64,000 bases of DNA from Kordiimonas pumila (GCF_015240255.1 NZ_CP061205.1:3458501-3522500); one strand, 5' to 3'; positions 9,201-18,442 are shown, counted from the stretch's first letter. A program made the numbers and translations. The notes: a model not told the origin generated them from the letters alone.

Positions 9201-9505
9201 TTGCGTCTCCAGATCCTATGTAAGTTATCATTGTTAAGGCTGTGGTTTCCCCCGAAGCTCGCCTTAAACGTGATATACCCGAGCACCGCCCCGGCACGTA
9301 TCCCCTAAACAGGGTATGTGTATGCTTTTTCTTGGGTATTTCCCTTTGACACCTTGGCGCATGCCTATACTGGCAGCACAATAGCTCGATTTTTAAAGTC
9401 AAATTCACCCCTATTCCGGGGATATGCCCTTTCTGCCCGCCCTTTATAGTTACGCCTTTGCCGGTTGCGGCATTCAAAGGCATCAATCAAGGAAAAGGGG
9501 CCAAT
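9201..9505. promoter_or_regulatory. Divergent intergenic region with GGGTAT repeats
   Basis: This 305-base gap separates the Slam-like operon (minus) from the secreted protein gene (plus). It holds ATACCC at 9275-9280 and two GGGTAT elements at 9312-9317 and 9334-9339, whose starts are 22 bases apart (about two helical turns). A TTGACA at 9346-9351 is followed by TATACT at 9366-9371, a short 14-base spacer that would need an activator. No gene or RNA was recognised in it. Confidence 0.4.
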
Positions 9506-10486
9506 ATGCGTATCAACAAGTCTATTGCACTGGGGCTAACTGCCATAACTGCTGTGCACCTAATTTCAGCACCCGCATCTGCAAAATCATTCAAAGCGAA
9601 ATACTATAAAGAATGTTACGCCGAAGTTGACGCGGTCGCAGATCTTGTAAAGCCCACCACAAGTCTGAGTGATACCGCAGGAAAAGCGACTGGTCTTTTA
9701 GGCTCGGTTGGCAGTTTTGCCGGCATTGGCGGTTTTGGCGGTAGCCTGTCAAAAGCGGCAACCACTATGCAAAAGATAAACAAATATAGCGGCCTGATTG
9801 ACGATGTTGGCGGCTTTAGTGCCCAAATGGCAACAGACCATCCAGACCCAAATGATCGTTTTGCTGCATACGGCACCCACATGAGCAATGATGCAACAGA
9901 CCTTGAGAAGGTACAGTCTGCAGTTACACAGTCACAAGAATGCTATAACACAGCGTTCGATACACTTTCCGCACAGGTTGCCGCTGGCGAACTGAAAAAA
10001 AGCAAAGCAAAAAAACAGCTTGGTGAAATTCAAAAAGGCTCAAAGGCAACTGGTGATGTTCTCATAAACGCAATGGATCATATTAATAAAAACATTACCT
10101 CCTACGATCAGGTTTTAAATACAGAAACCCAAGCCTTTCAGCCCAATATACAATCCCTATTTGCCGCACAGCAAAATAGTGTAAATGCGGGAATTACCCA
10201 AAGCGCTTATAATCAGGTTGCCACTATTGGCGGTGTTGCTGGTGCGGGTACCGTATCAAGCATCGCAAATTTGCGCGGGGCAACTGCCGGGGGCATGTTC
10301 AATGCAGGTACTCTTTCAGGTCTTGCTGGCATGCTCTCTAACGAAGCAAATGCAGACGATACCTCACAGCAAGGCCTTCAGGCTGTAGCCGCCTCAAGCC
10401 AGCAGTATCTGGGTATCTACGAAAGCCTGCAAGGTACAATTGAAAAACAGCGCTTGCTTGAAGTGAAAGTTAATAAAGGCCTTTAG
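9506..10486 (+). CDS. Secreted protein of unknown function
   Basis: I do not recognise this 326-residue protein. It has a clear signal peptide (MRINKSIALGLTAITAVHL, cleavage after APASA near residue 28), so it is periplasmic or secreted. Two cysteines (in YYKECYAE and SQECYN) may form a disulfide. The rest is rich in Ala, Gly, Ser, Gln and Asn, with a glycine-rich stretch near residues 60-85, predicted helical segments, and a second glycine/alanine-rich stretch around residues 245-290. I chose the ATG at 9506 because AAGGAAAAGGGG precedes it and the signal peptide begins there; an upstream in-frame start at 9458 would spoil the signal. It is divergent from the Slam-like operon and followed by a good terminator. 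Confidence 0.7.
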   Translation: MRINKSIALGLTAITAVHLISAPASAKSFKAKYYKECYAEVDAVADLVKPTTSLSDTAGKATGLLGSVGSFAGIGGFGGSLSKAATTMQKINKYSGLIDDVGGFSAQMATDHPDPNDRFAAYGTHMSNDATDLEKVQSAVTQSQECYNTAFDTLSAQVAAGELKKSKAKKQLGEIQKGSKATGDVLINAMDHINKNITSYDQVLNTETQAFQPNIQSLFAAQQNSVNAGITQSAYNQVATIGGVAGAGTVSSIANLRGATAGGMFNAGTLSGLAGMLSNEANADDTSQQGLQAVAASSQQYLGIYESLQGTIEKQRLLEVKVNKGL

Positions 10487-10525
10487 GCTATAGCCTGATT
10501 TTACATACCATACTCTATATTTCTT

Positions 10526-10555
10526 CAGGCCGCAGCTTTGCGGCCTGTTTGTTTT
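10526..10555 (+). terminator. Rho-independent terminator after the secreted-protein gene
   Basis: The 9-base arms CAGGCCGCA and TGCGGCCTG pair perfectly around the loop GCTT and are followed by TTTGTTTT on the plus strand, 39 bases after the stop codon. Confidence 0.88.
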
Positions 10556-10659
10556 GGCTCTTACCTGTATTAAAAATCATGAAATAAACTGGACTAGTCG
10601 CTACTCAAACCTATTATCACGTCAAACCTAAATTGCTTATAAGCTCATGAGGATATTTT

Positions 10660-11619
10660 ATGGCGTTACCAAAGGTACTTTCCAATCTGCGAATTCCGGT
10701 CATTGGATCACCGCTTTTCATTATCTCCAATCCAGATTTGGTTATTGCTCAGTGCAAAGCGGGTATTGTGGGTTCGTTTCCTGCACTGAATGCAAGACCG
10801 GGACCAGTGCTGGAAGAATGGCTGAAGCGGATTAACGAAGAACTTGACGCCCATAACCAAGCCAACCCCGACAAACCAGCCGCACCGTTCGCTGTAAACC
10901 AGATTGTGCACCGCTCGAATGACCGGCTAGAGCATGATGTGGAGATGTGTGTTAAATATAAAGTACCTGTTGTTATTACATCTCTTGGTGCCCGCACAGA
11001 AGTGAATGACGCCATTCATTCATACGGCGGCATTGTCCTGCACGATATCATCAACAACACCTTTGCTAAAAAAGCAGTGGAAAAAGGCGCTGACGGCCTT
11101 ATTGCAGTGGCATCCGGCGCTGGCGGGCATGCTGGCACCCTATCCCCTTTTGCCCTTATTCAGGAAATACGCGAATGGTTTGATGGCCCTCTTGCCCTTT
11201 CAGGCTCGATTGCAACGGGCGGTGCAGTGCTTGCGGCGCAAGCAATGGGTGCTGACCTTGGTTATATTGGCTCTGCTTTTATTGCCACAAAAGAAGCAAA
11301 TGCCGACGAACGTTACAAACAGTGCATTGTGGACCATAACGCAGGGGATATTGTCTATACAAACCTCTTCACGGGTATTCACGGCAATTACCTGAAACCC
11401 TCCATCGAAGCTGCGGGCATGGACCCCGATAATTTACCCGAAAGTGACCCATCAAAAATGAACTTTGGTTCTGGTGGCGGTGAAAAATCAAAAGCATGGC
11501 GTGACATTTGGGGCTGCGGTCAAGGCATCGGGGCTGTAAAAGCTATTTTGCCTACTTCGGGGCTTGTTGACCGACTGGAAGAGGAATATAAAGCTGCTCA
11601 GAAGCGCATATGCGCTTAA
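10660..11619 (+). CDS. Nitronate monooxygenase (2-nitropropane dioxygenase family)
   Basis: The 319-residue protein is a FMN-dependent TIM-barrel enzyme of the nitronate monooxygenase family, which oxidises alkyl nitronates to carbonyl compounds and nitrite. The start RIPVIGSPLFIISNPDLV matches the family N-terminus, and the flavin-binding and catalytic region reads ASGAGGHAGTLSPFALI, with the conserved histidine, followed by ALSGSIATGGAVLAAQAMGAD and the phosphate loop GSAFIATKEA. GAGGA lies upstream of the ATG. Some relatives work on other flavin substrates, so the exact substrate is not certain. A LysE-type exporter follows after 31 bases and may be co-transcribed. Confidence 0.88.
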   Translation: MALPKVLSNLRIPVIGSPLFIISNPDLVIAQCKAGIVGSFPALNARPGPVLEEWLKRINEELDAHNQANPDKPAAPFAVNQIVHRSNDRLEHDVEMCVKYKVPVVITSLGARTEVNDAIHSYGGIVLHDIINNTFAKKAVEKGADGLIAVASGAGGHAGTLSPFALIQEIREWFDGPLALSGSIATGGAVLAAQAMGADLGYIGSAFIATKEANADERYKQCIVDHNAGDIVYTNLFTGIHGNYLKPSIEAAGMDPDNLPESDPSKMNFGSGGGEKSKAWRDIWGCGQGIGAVKAILPTSGLVDRLEEEYKAAQKRICA

Positions 11620-11650
11620 CAACTAGAATAAAGCCACTGGAGACACCCAA

Positions 11651-12286
11651 ATGCTGCCCGGCAGTGAAAACCTGATTGCCTTTATTGTTGCTTCCATAGC
11701 GCTGGCCGTAATACCCGGCCCAGACATGACATATGTGGTGACAGAGACAGTCAGGCGAGGGATAAAAAGTGGCTTCTATGCGCTTGCCGGCATAAATATT
11801 GGGTGCTTTGTCCATATTACACTTGCTTCCATTGGCCTTACTGCATTGATTGCAGCAATGCCGGGGGCCTTTACTGCGCTTAAGTTTGTAGGTGCCGCAT
11901 ACCTGCTTTACACCGCCTATCAAGTGTTGACCGCAAAAGACGATAAAGCCGATATGCCCGCGACAAACACCTCCGCACAGGGCCTGCGCCTTATTAAACG
12001 CGGTATAATGATCAACCTGCTAAACCCTAAAGTAGCCTTATTTTTTCTGGCTTTTTTACCGCAGTTTATAGACCCAGCAAAAGGCGCAACCGGTTTGCAA
12101 AGCCTGAGTCTCGGTTTAGTTTTTAGCCTTATTGCTAACCTCATTGTCATTCCCATTCTTCTATTCTCTGGCTATTCATCCTCAAAAATAAAAGCGACCC
12201 CCCTTACAGGCAAAATACTACGCTGGTTTTCGGCCTCTATTCTGGGCGGTTTTGCAATTCGTTTAGGGCTAAGCCAAACCAACTGA
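11651..12286 (+). CDS. LysE/RhtB-family amino-acid exporter
   Basis: The 211-residue inner-membrane protein has about six hydrophobic segments. The family motif is present near the N-terminus: AVIPGPDMTYVVTETVRRG, followed by AGINIGCFVHI. The middle part INLLNPKVALFFLAFLPQF is also diagnostic of the LysE/RhtB group, which exports amino acids such as threonine or homoserine lactones. The ATG is preceded by CTGGAGACACCC. It lies 31 bases after the nitronate monooxygenase gene. The substrate cannot be read from sequence. Confidence 0.9.
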   Translation: MLPGSENLIAFIVASIALAVIPGPDMTYVVTETVRRGIKSGFYALAGINIGCFVHITLASIGLTALIAAMPGAFTALKFVGAAYLLYTAYQVLTAKDDKADMPATNTSAQGLRLIKRGIMINLLNPKVALFFLAFLPQFIDPAKGATGLQSLSLGLVFSLIANLIVIPILLFSGYSSSKIKATPLTGKILRWFSASILGGFAIRLGLSQTN

Positions 12287-12328
12287 TCCTTGCCTACATA
12301 AAATACAGCAGAAACCCTGTATTAAAGA

Positions 12329-12356
12329 TTGACATAAGCCGCTACATCCGTATATT
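12329..12356 (+). promoter_or_regulatory. Promoter of rplU-rpmA
   Basis: A -35 TTGACA at 12329-12334 and a -10 TATATT at 12351-12356 are separated by 16 bases. Transcription would start near 12363, leaving a leader of about 137 bases before the rplU ATG. Confidence 0.75.
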
Positions 12357-12432
12357 CCCGGCGTTCAGGCAGAAGGAAGTTATTCCTCCTGCTCGTTAGC
12401 TTTGAAAAAAGCCTGCGGAAACCGCCCAAAGT

Positions 12433-12461
12433 GTGGGGTTTTACTAAAGGGTTAAACCCAC
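12433..12461 (+). promoter_or_regulatory. Structured leader of rplU
   Basis: Inside the long rplU leader, GTGGGGTTT (12433-12441) can pair with AAACCCAC (12454-12461), with one bulged G. An upstream AAACCG can alternatively pair with the CGGTTT that follows the hairpin. Such mutually exclusive pairing in a ribosomal-protein leader suggests autoregulation, but no known motif was confirmed. Confidence 0.4.
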
Positions 12462-12499
12462 CCGGTTTACTGCGGCGTGAATGAAGAGAAGGAACTAAC

Positions 12500-12958
12500 A
12501 TGTTCGCAGTCGTAAAGACCGGCGGTAAACAGTACCGTGTTACCGAAGGTGATGTCATTAAAGTTGAGAAACTTGATGGCGAAACAGGAAAAAGCATCGT
12601 TCTTGGTGATGTTCTCATGCTTGGGGACGACAAGGGCGTAAAAGTTGGCGAGCCACTTTTAAAAGACGTTTCTGTAACTGCTGAAGTACTTGAGCAGAAA
12701 AAAGACAAGAAAATCGTCGTTTTCAAAAAGAAGCGCCGCCAGAACTATCGCCGCAAAAGAGGTCACCGTCAGGAGATTACTGTTTTGCGCGTAACAGGCA
12801 TCGGTAAAGCCGCTGCTAAAAAGACTGAAGCAAAGGCAGAGGAAAAAGCGGCTGCGCCAGCAAAGGCTGCAAAAGCTCCGGCTAAAAAAGCAGAAGCGAA
12901 AGAAGCTCCCGCGAAAAAAGCCCCTGCTAAAAAAGCAACAAAGAAAACGGCTGAATAA
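12500..12958 (+). CDS. rplU: 50S ribosomal protein bL21
   Basis: The first 100 residues are a standard bL21: MFAVVKTGGKQYRV at the start and FKKKRRQNYRRKRGHRQ near residues 74-90, which contacts 23S rRNA. After about residue 104 there is an unusual tail of about 50 residues made almost only of Ala, Lys, Glu, Pro and Thr, with repeated KAPAKKA-type units; similar tails are known on alphaproteobacterial L21. The tail is probably disordered and RNA-binding (inference). The gene is followed after 29 bases by rpmA, the conserved rplU-rpmA-obgE order. Confidence 0.98.
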   Translation: MFAVVKTGGKQYRVTEGDVIKVEKLDGETGKSIVLGDVLMLGDDKGVKVGEPLLKDVSVTAEVLEQKKDKKIVVFKKKRRQNYRRKRGHRQEITVLRVTGIGKAAAKKTEAKAEEKAAAPAKAAKAPAKKAEAKEAPAKKAPAKKATKKTAE

Positions 12959-12987
12959 GCGGCCCATAGAGATTAGGAGATACACAG

Positions 12988-13239
12988 ATGGCTCACAAAA
13001 AAGCTGGTGGTAGTTCCCGCAACGGCCGCGACAGTATTGGTCGTCGCCTAGGCGTTAAGAAATTTGGCGGTGAAAACGTTATCCCTGGCAACATTCTTGT
13101 TCGTCAGCGCGGCACCAAATGGTACCCGGGTAATAACGTTGGCATGGGCAAAGACCACACGCTCTTCGCCCTGGTTGAAGGTCAGGTCAAGTTTACAAAA
13201 GGCAAAGACAACAGAGCTTTTGTTTCTATTGTAAACTAA
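12988..13239 (+). CDS. rpmA: 50S ribosomal protein bL27
   Basis: The 83-residue product starts [16 protein letters not shown], the flexible N-terminus that reaches the peptidyl-transferase centre, and keeps the conserved LGVKKFGGE and [14 protein letters not shown]. The length is normal. The N-terminus begins directly with MAHKK, so no N-terminal processing extension as in Firmicutes is present. AGGAG precedes the ATG. It is co-transcribed with rplU and ends at a strong terminator. Confidence 0.98.
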   Translation: MAHKKAGGSSRNGRDSIGRRLGVKKFGGENVIPGNILVRQRGTKWYPGNNVGMGKDHTLFALVEGQVKFTKGKDNRAFVSIVN

Positions 13240-13267
13240 AAAACCAAGCTTCACCGAACCATTCCAA

Positions 13268-13293
13268 AAGGCGGGCCTTAGGCTCGCCTTTTT
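13268..13293 (+). terminator. Rho-independent terminator after rpmA
   Basis: AAGGCGGGCC pairs with GGCTCGCCTT (one G-U) around the loop TTA and runs into TTTTT on the plus strand, 28 bases after the rpmA stop. Confidence 0.88.
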
Positions 13294-13383
13294 CTGTCAA
13301 TGATATAGACGGTACCGTAGCTGTATGCACAGAGATTTATGCATCTACTTCCCCATCTATACGCTATCTGTTAGAAACGACTC

Positions 13384-14454
13384 ATGAGATTTGTAGATCA
13401 GGCAAGAATATTCGTCAAAAGCGGGCCCGGTGGTAACGGGATCATCTCCTTTCGCCGTGAAAAATTCATTGAGTTTGGTGGCCCAAATGGCGGTGATGGC
13501 GGCAAAGGTGGTGATGTCATCGTTAAAGCGGTTAAAGGCTTAAATACCCTTGTAGATTACCGCTATAAACGGCATTTCAAAGCTGACAAAGGCCGCCACG
13601 GCATGGGCAGCAACATGACCGGTGCATCAGGCACAGACTTGCTTCTCGAAGTACCCGTTGGCACACAAATATATGATGAAGATCAGGAATTTCTAATTGC
13701 TGACCTTGTAAGGGACGGTGACACAATTGTTCTTGCAAAAGGTGGACACGGCGGCCTTGGCAACACACACTTTAAATCCTCAACCAACCGGGCACCACGG
13801 CGATGTACACCGGGCGGTGAAGGCGAAGAAACTTGGATTATTCTGCGCTTGAAACTCCTTGCAGATGCGGGCCTTCTTGGGCTTCCAAATGCTGGAAAAT
13901 CAACATTTTTGGCCGCAGTATCCCGTGCCAAACCCAAAATTGCAGACTATCCGTTCACAACAATTTACCCGCAACTCGGTGTTGTTGGTTATAAAACCCA
14001 TGAATTTGTTCTTGCTGACATTCCCGGCTTGATCGAAGGCGCCAGCGAAGGCGTAGGACTAGGCCATCGTTTCTTGGGCCATGTCGAGCGCTGCGGTGTA
14101 TTACTGCATCTGGTTGATGGCTCTCAGGATGATGTTGTAGCAGCCTACAAAACCATTATGGCTGAAGTGAATGAATACGGCGGCGAGCTAATTGGCAAGC
14201 CTATGATTCTAGGCCTTAACAAATGTGATACTCTGGATGAAAAAACCATCACCAAGAAAAAGGCATTGCTGAAAAAAGTTTCTGGCATGCCGGTTATGGC
14301 TCTGTCTGGTGTCACAGGGGCTGGAGTCGAGGATGTGCTTGGCGCCCTCTGGGAAATTGTAGTAAAAGACCGCAAAGAACGCGAAGCCGAAATCGCCGAG
14401 CAGGAAGAACCAGAAGCGGAGGAAACCACGCCTGGTGGATGGTCTCCAGTTTAG
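13384..14454 (+). CDS. obgE: GTPase Obg (CgtA), ribosome assembly
   Basis: Obg is an essential GTPase that binds the 50S subunit late in assembly. The 356-residue product has the glycine-rich Obg fold in residues 1-158 ([31 protein letters not shown]), then the G domain with G1 [10 protein letters not shown], switch [19 protein letters not shown] and G4 LNKCD. The C-terminal tail is short and acidic ([12 protein letters not shown]), as in many alphaproteobacteria. It follows rpmA across a terminator, so it probably has its own promoter, and it is 9 bases before proB. Confidence 0.97.
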   Translation: MRFVDQARIFVKSGPGGNGIISFRREKFIEFGGPNGGDGGKGGDVIVKAVKGLNTLVDYRYKRHFKADKGRHGMGSNMTGASGTDLLLEVPVGTQIYDEDQEFLIADLVRDGDTIVLAKGGHGGLGNTHFKSSTNRAPRRCTPGGEGEETWIILRLKLLADAGLLGLPNAGKSTFLAAVSRAKPKIADYPFTTIYPQLGVVGYKTHEFVLADIPGLIEGASEGVGLGHRFLGHVERCGVLLHLVDGSQDDVVAAYKTIMAEVNEYGGELIGKPMILGLNKCDTLDEKTITKKKALLKKVSGMPVMALSGVTGAGVEDVLGALWEIVVKDRKEREAEIAEQEEPEAEETTPGGWSPV

Positions 14455-14463
14455 AGCAATGCC

Positions 14464-15594
14464 ATGACCGTTATGACACAGAAATCTGTTATCGAAGATG
14501 CTGACCGGATCGTTATCAAGGTTGGGTCTGCCCTTCTTGTTGGGCCTGACGGCAAGCTACGCAAAGAATGGCTTGCACGCCTTGCGGAAGACATTGTTGC
14601 ACTGCGCAGTAGCGGCACACAGGTAATTCTAGTATCATCTGGCGCAGTAGCGCTTGGGCGCAAGCCACTTGGCTTTGAAAAACGCCCAGAGCGGCTGGAA
14701 GAAGCACAAGCTGCCGCTGCTGTTGGCCAGATCAGGCTCGCACAGGCATACCAATCACTTTTCGATAGCCACGACATTGTTATTGCTCAAATTCTCGTAA
14801 CCATTGACGATCTGGAGGACAGGCCGCGTTTTCTGAATGCCCGTAACACAATTGAGGCGCTTTTAGACCGCGGTGCCATTCCCGTTATCAATGAAAATGA
14901 TACCGTTGCCACAACAGAAATCAGGTTTGGTGATAATGACAGGCTGGCTGCAAGGGTAGCGCAGGTTGCAGGCGCTGACACCCTCATTCTGTTAAGCGAT
15001 ATTGACGGCCTGTATGATAGTGACCCTCGTACAAACCCTAATGCGTCCCTCATCCGTATTGTTGAAAAAATAACGCCCGCCATTGAAGAGATGGCGGGGC
15101 CTCCTGCTCGTGTAAGTGTTGGCTCTGGTGGTATGGTAACCAAAATTGCAGCCGCTAAAATTGCTCTATCCGCAGGATGCTCCATGATTATTATGAGTGG
15201 CCTTGCAGAAAATCCAATAAAACGGCTTTTATCTGGCGAAACCTGCACCATATTTCAAGCTTCATCAACACCGCTGGATGTCAGAAAGCAGTGGATACAG
15301 GGCATGATGGCACCGCAAGGCTTTTTGCATATTGATCAAGGAGCAGTTGATGCCCTTATGAAAGGTGCAAGCCTTCTACCTGCCGGTGTAGTGGAATGTG
15401 ACGGCAACTTTGAGCGCGGCGACTTAGTGGCTTTTATTAGTCCTGATAACCATATTATCGGTCAGGGGCTGGTTTCCTACAGCTCGAGCGATACAAGCCG
15501 CATTCAAGGTAAAAAAATGAGCGAGGCAACAGACATTTTAGGCTATGTAGGGCGCTCGGCGCTTGTACATAGAGATGATCTGGTTTTGCTGTAA
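14464..15594 (+). CDS. proB: Glutamate 5-kinase
   Basis: ProB phosphorylates glutamate in the first step of proline synthesis. The 376-residue product has the amino-acid kinase domain (residues about 15-265; VIKVGSALLV, SSGAVALG, INENDTVAT, LLSDIDGLYDSDP, GSGGMVTKI) and a C-terminal PUA domain (about 285-370) present in long-form ProB. The ATG at 14464 has a poor ribosome site; an in-frame ATG at 14473 is an alternative. It lies 9 bases after obgE and 9 before proA, so the three are probably one operon. Confidence 0.96.
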   Translation: MTVMTQKSVIEDADRIVIKVGSALLVGPDGKLRKEWLARLAEDIVALRSSGTQVILVSSGAVALGRKPLGFEKRPERLEEAQAAAAVGQIRLAQAYQSLFDSHDIVIAQILVTIDDLEDRPRFLNARNTIEALLDRGAIPVINENDTVATTEIRFGDNDRLAARVAQVAGADTLILLSDIDGLYDSDPRTNPNASLIRIVEKITPAIEEMAGPPARVSVGSGGMVTKIAAAKIALSAGCSMIIMSGLAENPIKRLLSGETCTIFQASSTPLDVRKQWIQGMMAPQGFLHIDQGAVDALMKGASLLPAGVVECDGNFERGDLVAFISPDNHIIGQGLVSYSSSDTSRIQGKKMSEATDILGYVGRSALVHRDDLVLL

Positions 15595-15603
15595 GGACAG
15601 ATT

Positions 15604-16869
15604 ATGGACGACATACAACATATACCTGACTTAATGCAGGCTATCGGTGCGCAAGCAAAAACGGCTGCTAAAAAGCTGGCAACCGCCACAACTGTACAAA
15701 AAAACAAAGCCCTTATGGAGGCCGCGACAGCGCTGCGTGCCTCAATACCTGCTATTATGGAAGCGAATACCAAAGATATTGAATACGGCAAAGCCAAAAA
15801 CCTGTCTGCCGCCATGATAGACCGTCTTCTCTTGAACGAAGACCGCATTGAAGCGATTGCTATGGGCCTTGAGGCAATTGCTAATCTCCCTGACCCTGTT
15901 GGCGACATTATGGCAAGCTGGGATCGGCCAAACGGCCTGCATATAAGCCGCGTGCGTGTGCCGCTTGGTGTTATTGGCGTTATTTATGAGAGCCGCCCCA
16001 ATGTAACGGCTGATGCAGGTGCCCTTTGCTTGAAAGCAGGGAATGCTGTTATTTTACGCGGCGGCAGTGAAAGCTTCCATTCCAGCACCCGCATTCATGG
16101 TTGCTTGGTTGAAGGCCTTCAGAAAGCGGGCCTGCCCGCAGACGCAATTCAGTTAGTGCCAACACGGGACCGTGCCGCAGTGGGCGAGATGCTGACCATG
16201 ACCGGGGTGATTGATATTATTGTGCCTCGTGGTGGTCGCTCCCTCGTTGAACGTGTCCAAACGGAAAGCCGTGTGCCAGTTTTTGCGCACCTGGAAGGCA
16301 TTTGCCATGTCTATGTTGACGAGGCCGCCGACATTGAAAAAGCTGTGGCTATTAATTTGAATGCCAAAATGCGCCGTACTGGAATTTGCGGTTCTTCAGA
16401 GACCCTTCTTGTTGATGTTAAAGCAGCAGCAATGCTGCCTGCAATCTTAGAGCCTTTATTCAGCGCCGGCTGCGAAATTCGCGGCGACATACAAGTTCAG
16501 GCTGCGGATAACAGAGTTAAATCTGCAACCGATACAGACTGGGATACCGAGTATCTGGATGCGATTTTATCTGTCAAAATGGTGGACGGGGTTGATGATG
16601 CCATAACACATATCGCGGCCCATTCTTCCGGGCATACAGAATCGATCATCACAGAAAATACAGAAACTGCTGAAAAGTTCCTGAATCTCGTTGATAGCGC
16701 TATTGTCATGCATAATGCATCAACCCAGTTTGCAGACGGCGGAGAATTTGGCATGGGCGCAGAAATCGGTATTGCGACAGGCCGTATTCATGCGCGCGGC
16801 CCCGTGGGACTAGAGCAACTCACAAGCTTTAAATATCAGGTTCGAGGCAATGGCCAGACACGGCCATAA
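15604..16869 (+). CDS. proA: Gamma-glutamyl phosphate reductase
   Basis: ProA reduces glutamyl-5-phosphate with NADPH to glutamate semialdehyde, the second proline step. The 421-residue product matches the family length, with the N-terminal nucleotide-binding part ([29 protein letters not shown]), and the catalytic cysteine in [15 protein letters not shown]. The C-terminal motif [19 protein letters not shown] and [14 protein letters not shown] is diagnostic. AAGGACAG precedes the ATG. It follows proB directly. Confidence 0.97.
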   Translation: MDDIQHIPDLMQAIGAQAKTAAKKLATATTVQKNKALMEAATALRASIPAIMEANTKDIEYGKAKNLSAAMIDRLLLNEDRIEAIAMGLEAIANLPDPVGDIMASWDRPNGLHISRVRVPLGVIGVIYESRPNVTADAGALCLKAGNAVILRGGSESFHSSTRIHGCLVEGLQKAGLPADAIQLVPTRDRAAVGEMLTMTGVIDIIVPRGGRSLVERVQTESRVPVFAHLEGICHVYVDEAADIEKAVAINLNAKMRRTGICGSSETLLVDVKAAAMLPAILEPLFSAGCEIRGDIQVQAADNRVKSATDTDWDTEYLDAILSVKMVDGVDDAITHIAAHSSGHTESIITENTETAEKFLNLVDSAIVMHNASTQFADGGEFGMGAEIGIATGRIHARGPVGLEQLTSFKYQVRGNGQTRP

Positions 16870-16878
16870 CAGCAGATA

Positions 16879-17526
16879 ATGAAACCAACAGGGAAAAGCA
16901 TTATGCGGCGTGAAGCAAAGCGCACTGAAGGCCGGGTAATCGGCCTTTACGGTGGTAGCTTCAACCCGGCGCACGAAGGGCACCTGCATGTCGCAAAAGA
17001 AGCTTTGAAACGCTTAAAACTCGACGAAATATGGTTTGTTGTTAGCCCAGGGAACCCTCTTAAAGGCGCTGTGGGCATGGCACCCTTTAGCGAAAGAATG
17101 TCAAGCATATCAAAGCTTATCGGTTGCCGTCCTAACATGACAGCCACAGATATAGAACAAAAGCTGGATACCGTTTACACAGCAACAATGGTTAGCGAAT
17201 TGAAAAAAGCATTACCTAAAACAAAGTTTATATGGGTGATGGGAGCAGATAATTTTGTTGGTTTTCAACACTGGAAACACTGGCAAAATATTGTAAGAAT
17301 GCTTCCCATTGCGATTTTCGACCGCGCAGGCTATGCTATAGACGGACTAAAAAGTGATTTGGCGCGTTATTACCATAAATTTCATGTAGCGCCCAAACAG
17401 CTTAAATCGGCCCAAACACCGGCATGGACCTTTGTGACAATACCGCGTCACCCCGGTTCAGCTACAGAAGTTCGGAACCAAAGGGAAACCGAATGGTTTA
17501 TGAACCAACAAGGAAAGGAAACCTAG
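16879..17526 (+). CDS. nadD: Nicotinate-nucleotide adenylyltransferase
   Basis: NadD adenylates nicotinate mononucleotide in NAD synthesis. The 215-residue product carries the nucleotidyltransferase signature GLYGGSFNPAHEGHL (HxGH) near residues 22-36, the segment WFVVSPGNPLK and the IWVMGADNFVGFQHWKHW region; the C-terminal SSTEIR motif appears here as GSATEVRNQ. The first 15-20 residues are an extension, and an internal ATG at codon 9 is an alternative start. It is 9 bases after proA and directly abuts rsfS. Confidence 0.95.
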   Translation: MKPTGKSIMRREAKRTEGRVIGLYGGSFNPAHEGHLHVAKEALKRLKLDEIWFVVSPGNPLKGAVGMAPFSERMSSISKLIGCRPNMTATDIEQKLDTVYTATMVSELKKALPKTKFIWVMGADNFVGFQHWKHWQNIVRMLPIAIFDRAGYAIDGLKSDLARYYHKFHVAPKQLKSAQTPAWTFVTIPRHPGSATEVRNQRETEWFMNQQGKET

Positions 17527-17922
17527 TTGCAAGCATCATCGGAGACGCATAGCGTCACTGACACTCTATCGGCACCAAGTGTCGATGTACTCCTCAAAAC
17601 AGTTATGGAAAGCCTTGATTCTAACAAGGCTGAAGATATTGTCTCAATCGATCTAGCTGGAAAATCAGGCATAGCCGATCATATCGTGATTGCAAACGGT
17701 CGCTCACCGCGGCAAGTTGCAGCACTGGCCGACTATGTTATAAAAGACCTGAAAAATGTTGGGCACAAAAACCTCATCATTCAAGGGCTTGAGCAATCAG
17801 ACTGGGTTCTGATAGATGCCGCCGACATCGTTATTCACATTTTCCGCCCAGAAGTTAGAAGCTTCTATAATCTGGACAAAATGTGGGGTGCGGAACTGGA
17901 AGACGGAGATGTGGTAAACTAA
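17527..17922 (+). CDS. rsfS: Ribosome silencing factor RsfS
   Basis: RsfS binds bL14 on the 50S subunit and blocks subunit joining when nutrients are low. The 131-residue product has the family core from about residue 20: LDSNKAEDIVSIDL, IADHIVIANGRSPRQVAALAD and DWVLIDAADIVIHIFRPEVRSFYNLDKMWG. The start is TTG immediately after the nadD stop, chosen because AAGGAAAGGAAA lies just upstream; the first 18 residues are poorly conserved. The nadD-rsfS-rlmH order is widely conserved. Confidence 0.95.
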   Translation: MQASSETHSVTDTLSAPSVDVLLKTVMESLDSNKAEDIVSIDLAGKSGIADHIVIANGRSPRQVAALADYVIKDLKNVGHKNLIIQGLEQSDWVLIDAADIVIHIFRPEVRSFYNLDKMWGAELEDGDVVN

Positions 17923-17980
17923 ACCACACTTTTCAACTTTGACTTAAGGAACGAAGCCTGCTGGTTTCGAAGAGGGTTTT

Positions 17981-18442
17981 GTGCAAGTTTCCATCATAGC
18001 CATCGGGCGCATGCAGCGCGGACCCGAGCAAGATTTAATTGACGAATACCTGCGGCGATTACCATGGAAATCCTCTGTCATAGAAATTGACATGAAAAAA
18101 CAGCCCCCAACAGCTGATGAACGCAAAGAACGCGAAGCAGATAAACTGCTGGCCGCCCTTCCTGACGGTGCCGCTGTTGTTGTTCTCGATGAAAGAGGCA
18201 AAGCGCTTTCATCTCGCGCTTTTGCAAAAAAAATTGACGACTGGATGGTTGCAGGGTTTAACAGCTTGGCTTTTATTATAGGCGGCGCTGATGGACTTTC
18301 CCCTCGTGTTAGAGAAAAAGCCGATCTACAGCTTGCTTTTGGCACCCTAACATGGCCCCATATGTTAGTGCGTGTTATGGTGGCAGAACAGGTTTACCGG
18401 GCATGGTCCATTAGGTCAGGCCACCCGTATCACAGGGATTGA
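17981..18442 (+). CDS. rlmH: 23S rRNA (pseudouridine1915-N3)-methyltransferase RlmH
   Basis: RlmH is a SPOUT methyltransferase that modifies helix 69 of 23S rRNA. The 153-residue product has the typical length, the SAM-binding knot FIIGGADGLSPRVREKA and the C-terminal WPHMLVRVMVAEQVYRAWSIRSGHPYHRD. The start is GTG with an AAGAGGG ribosome site. It follows rsfS after 58 bases. Confidence 0.97.
   Translation: MQVSIIAIGRMQRGPEQDLIDEYLRRLPWKSSVIEIDMKKQPPTADERKEREADKLLAALPDGAAVVVLDERGKALSSRAFAKKIDDWMVAGFNSLAFIIGGADGLSPRVREKADLQLAFGTLTWPHMLVRVMVAEQVYRAWSIRSGHPYHRD

Noticed and set aside
9201-9505. Possible small genes in the 305-base divergent gap
   Set aside because: The open frames there lack ribosome sites and overlap the start regions of the two flanking genes in other frames.
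12659-12985. Minus-strand Ser/Phe/Cys-rich open frame over rplU
   Set aside because: It is the shadow of the Lys/Ala-rich tail of bL21 and has no initiation signals.
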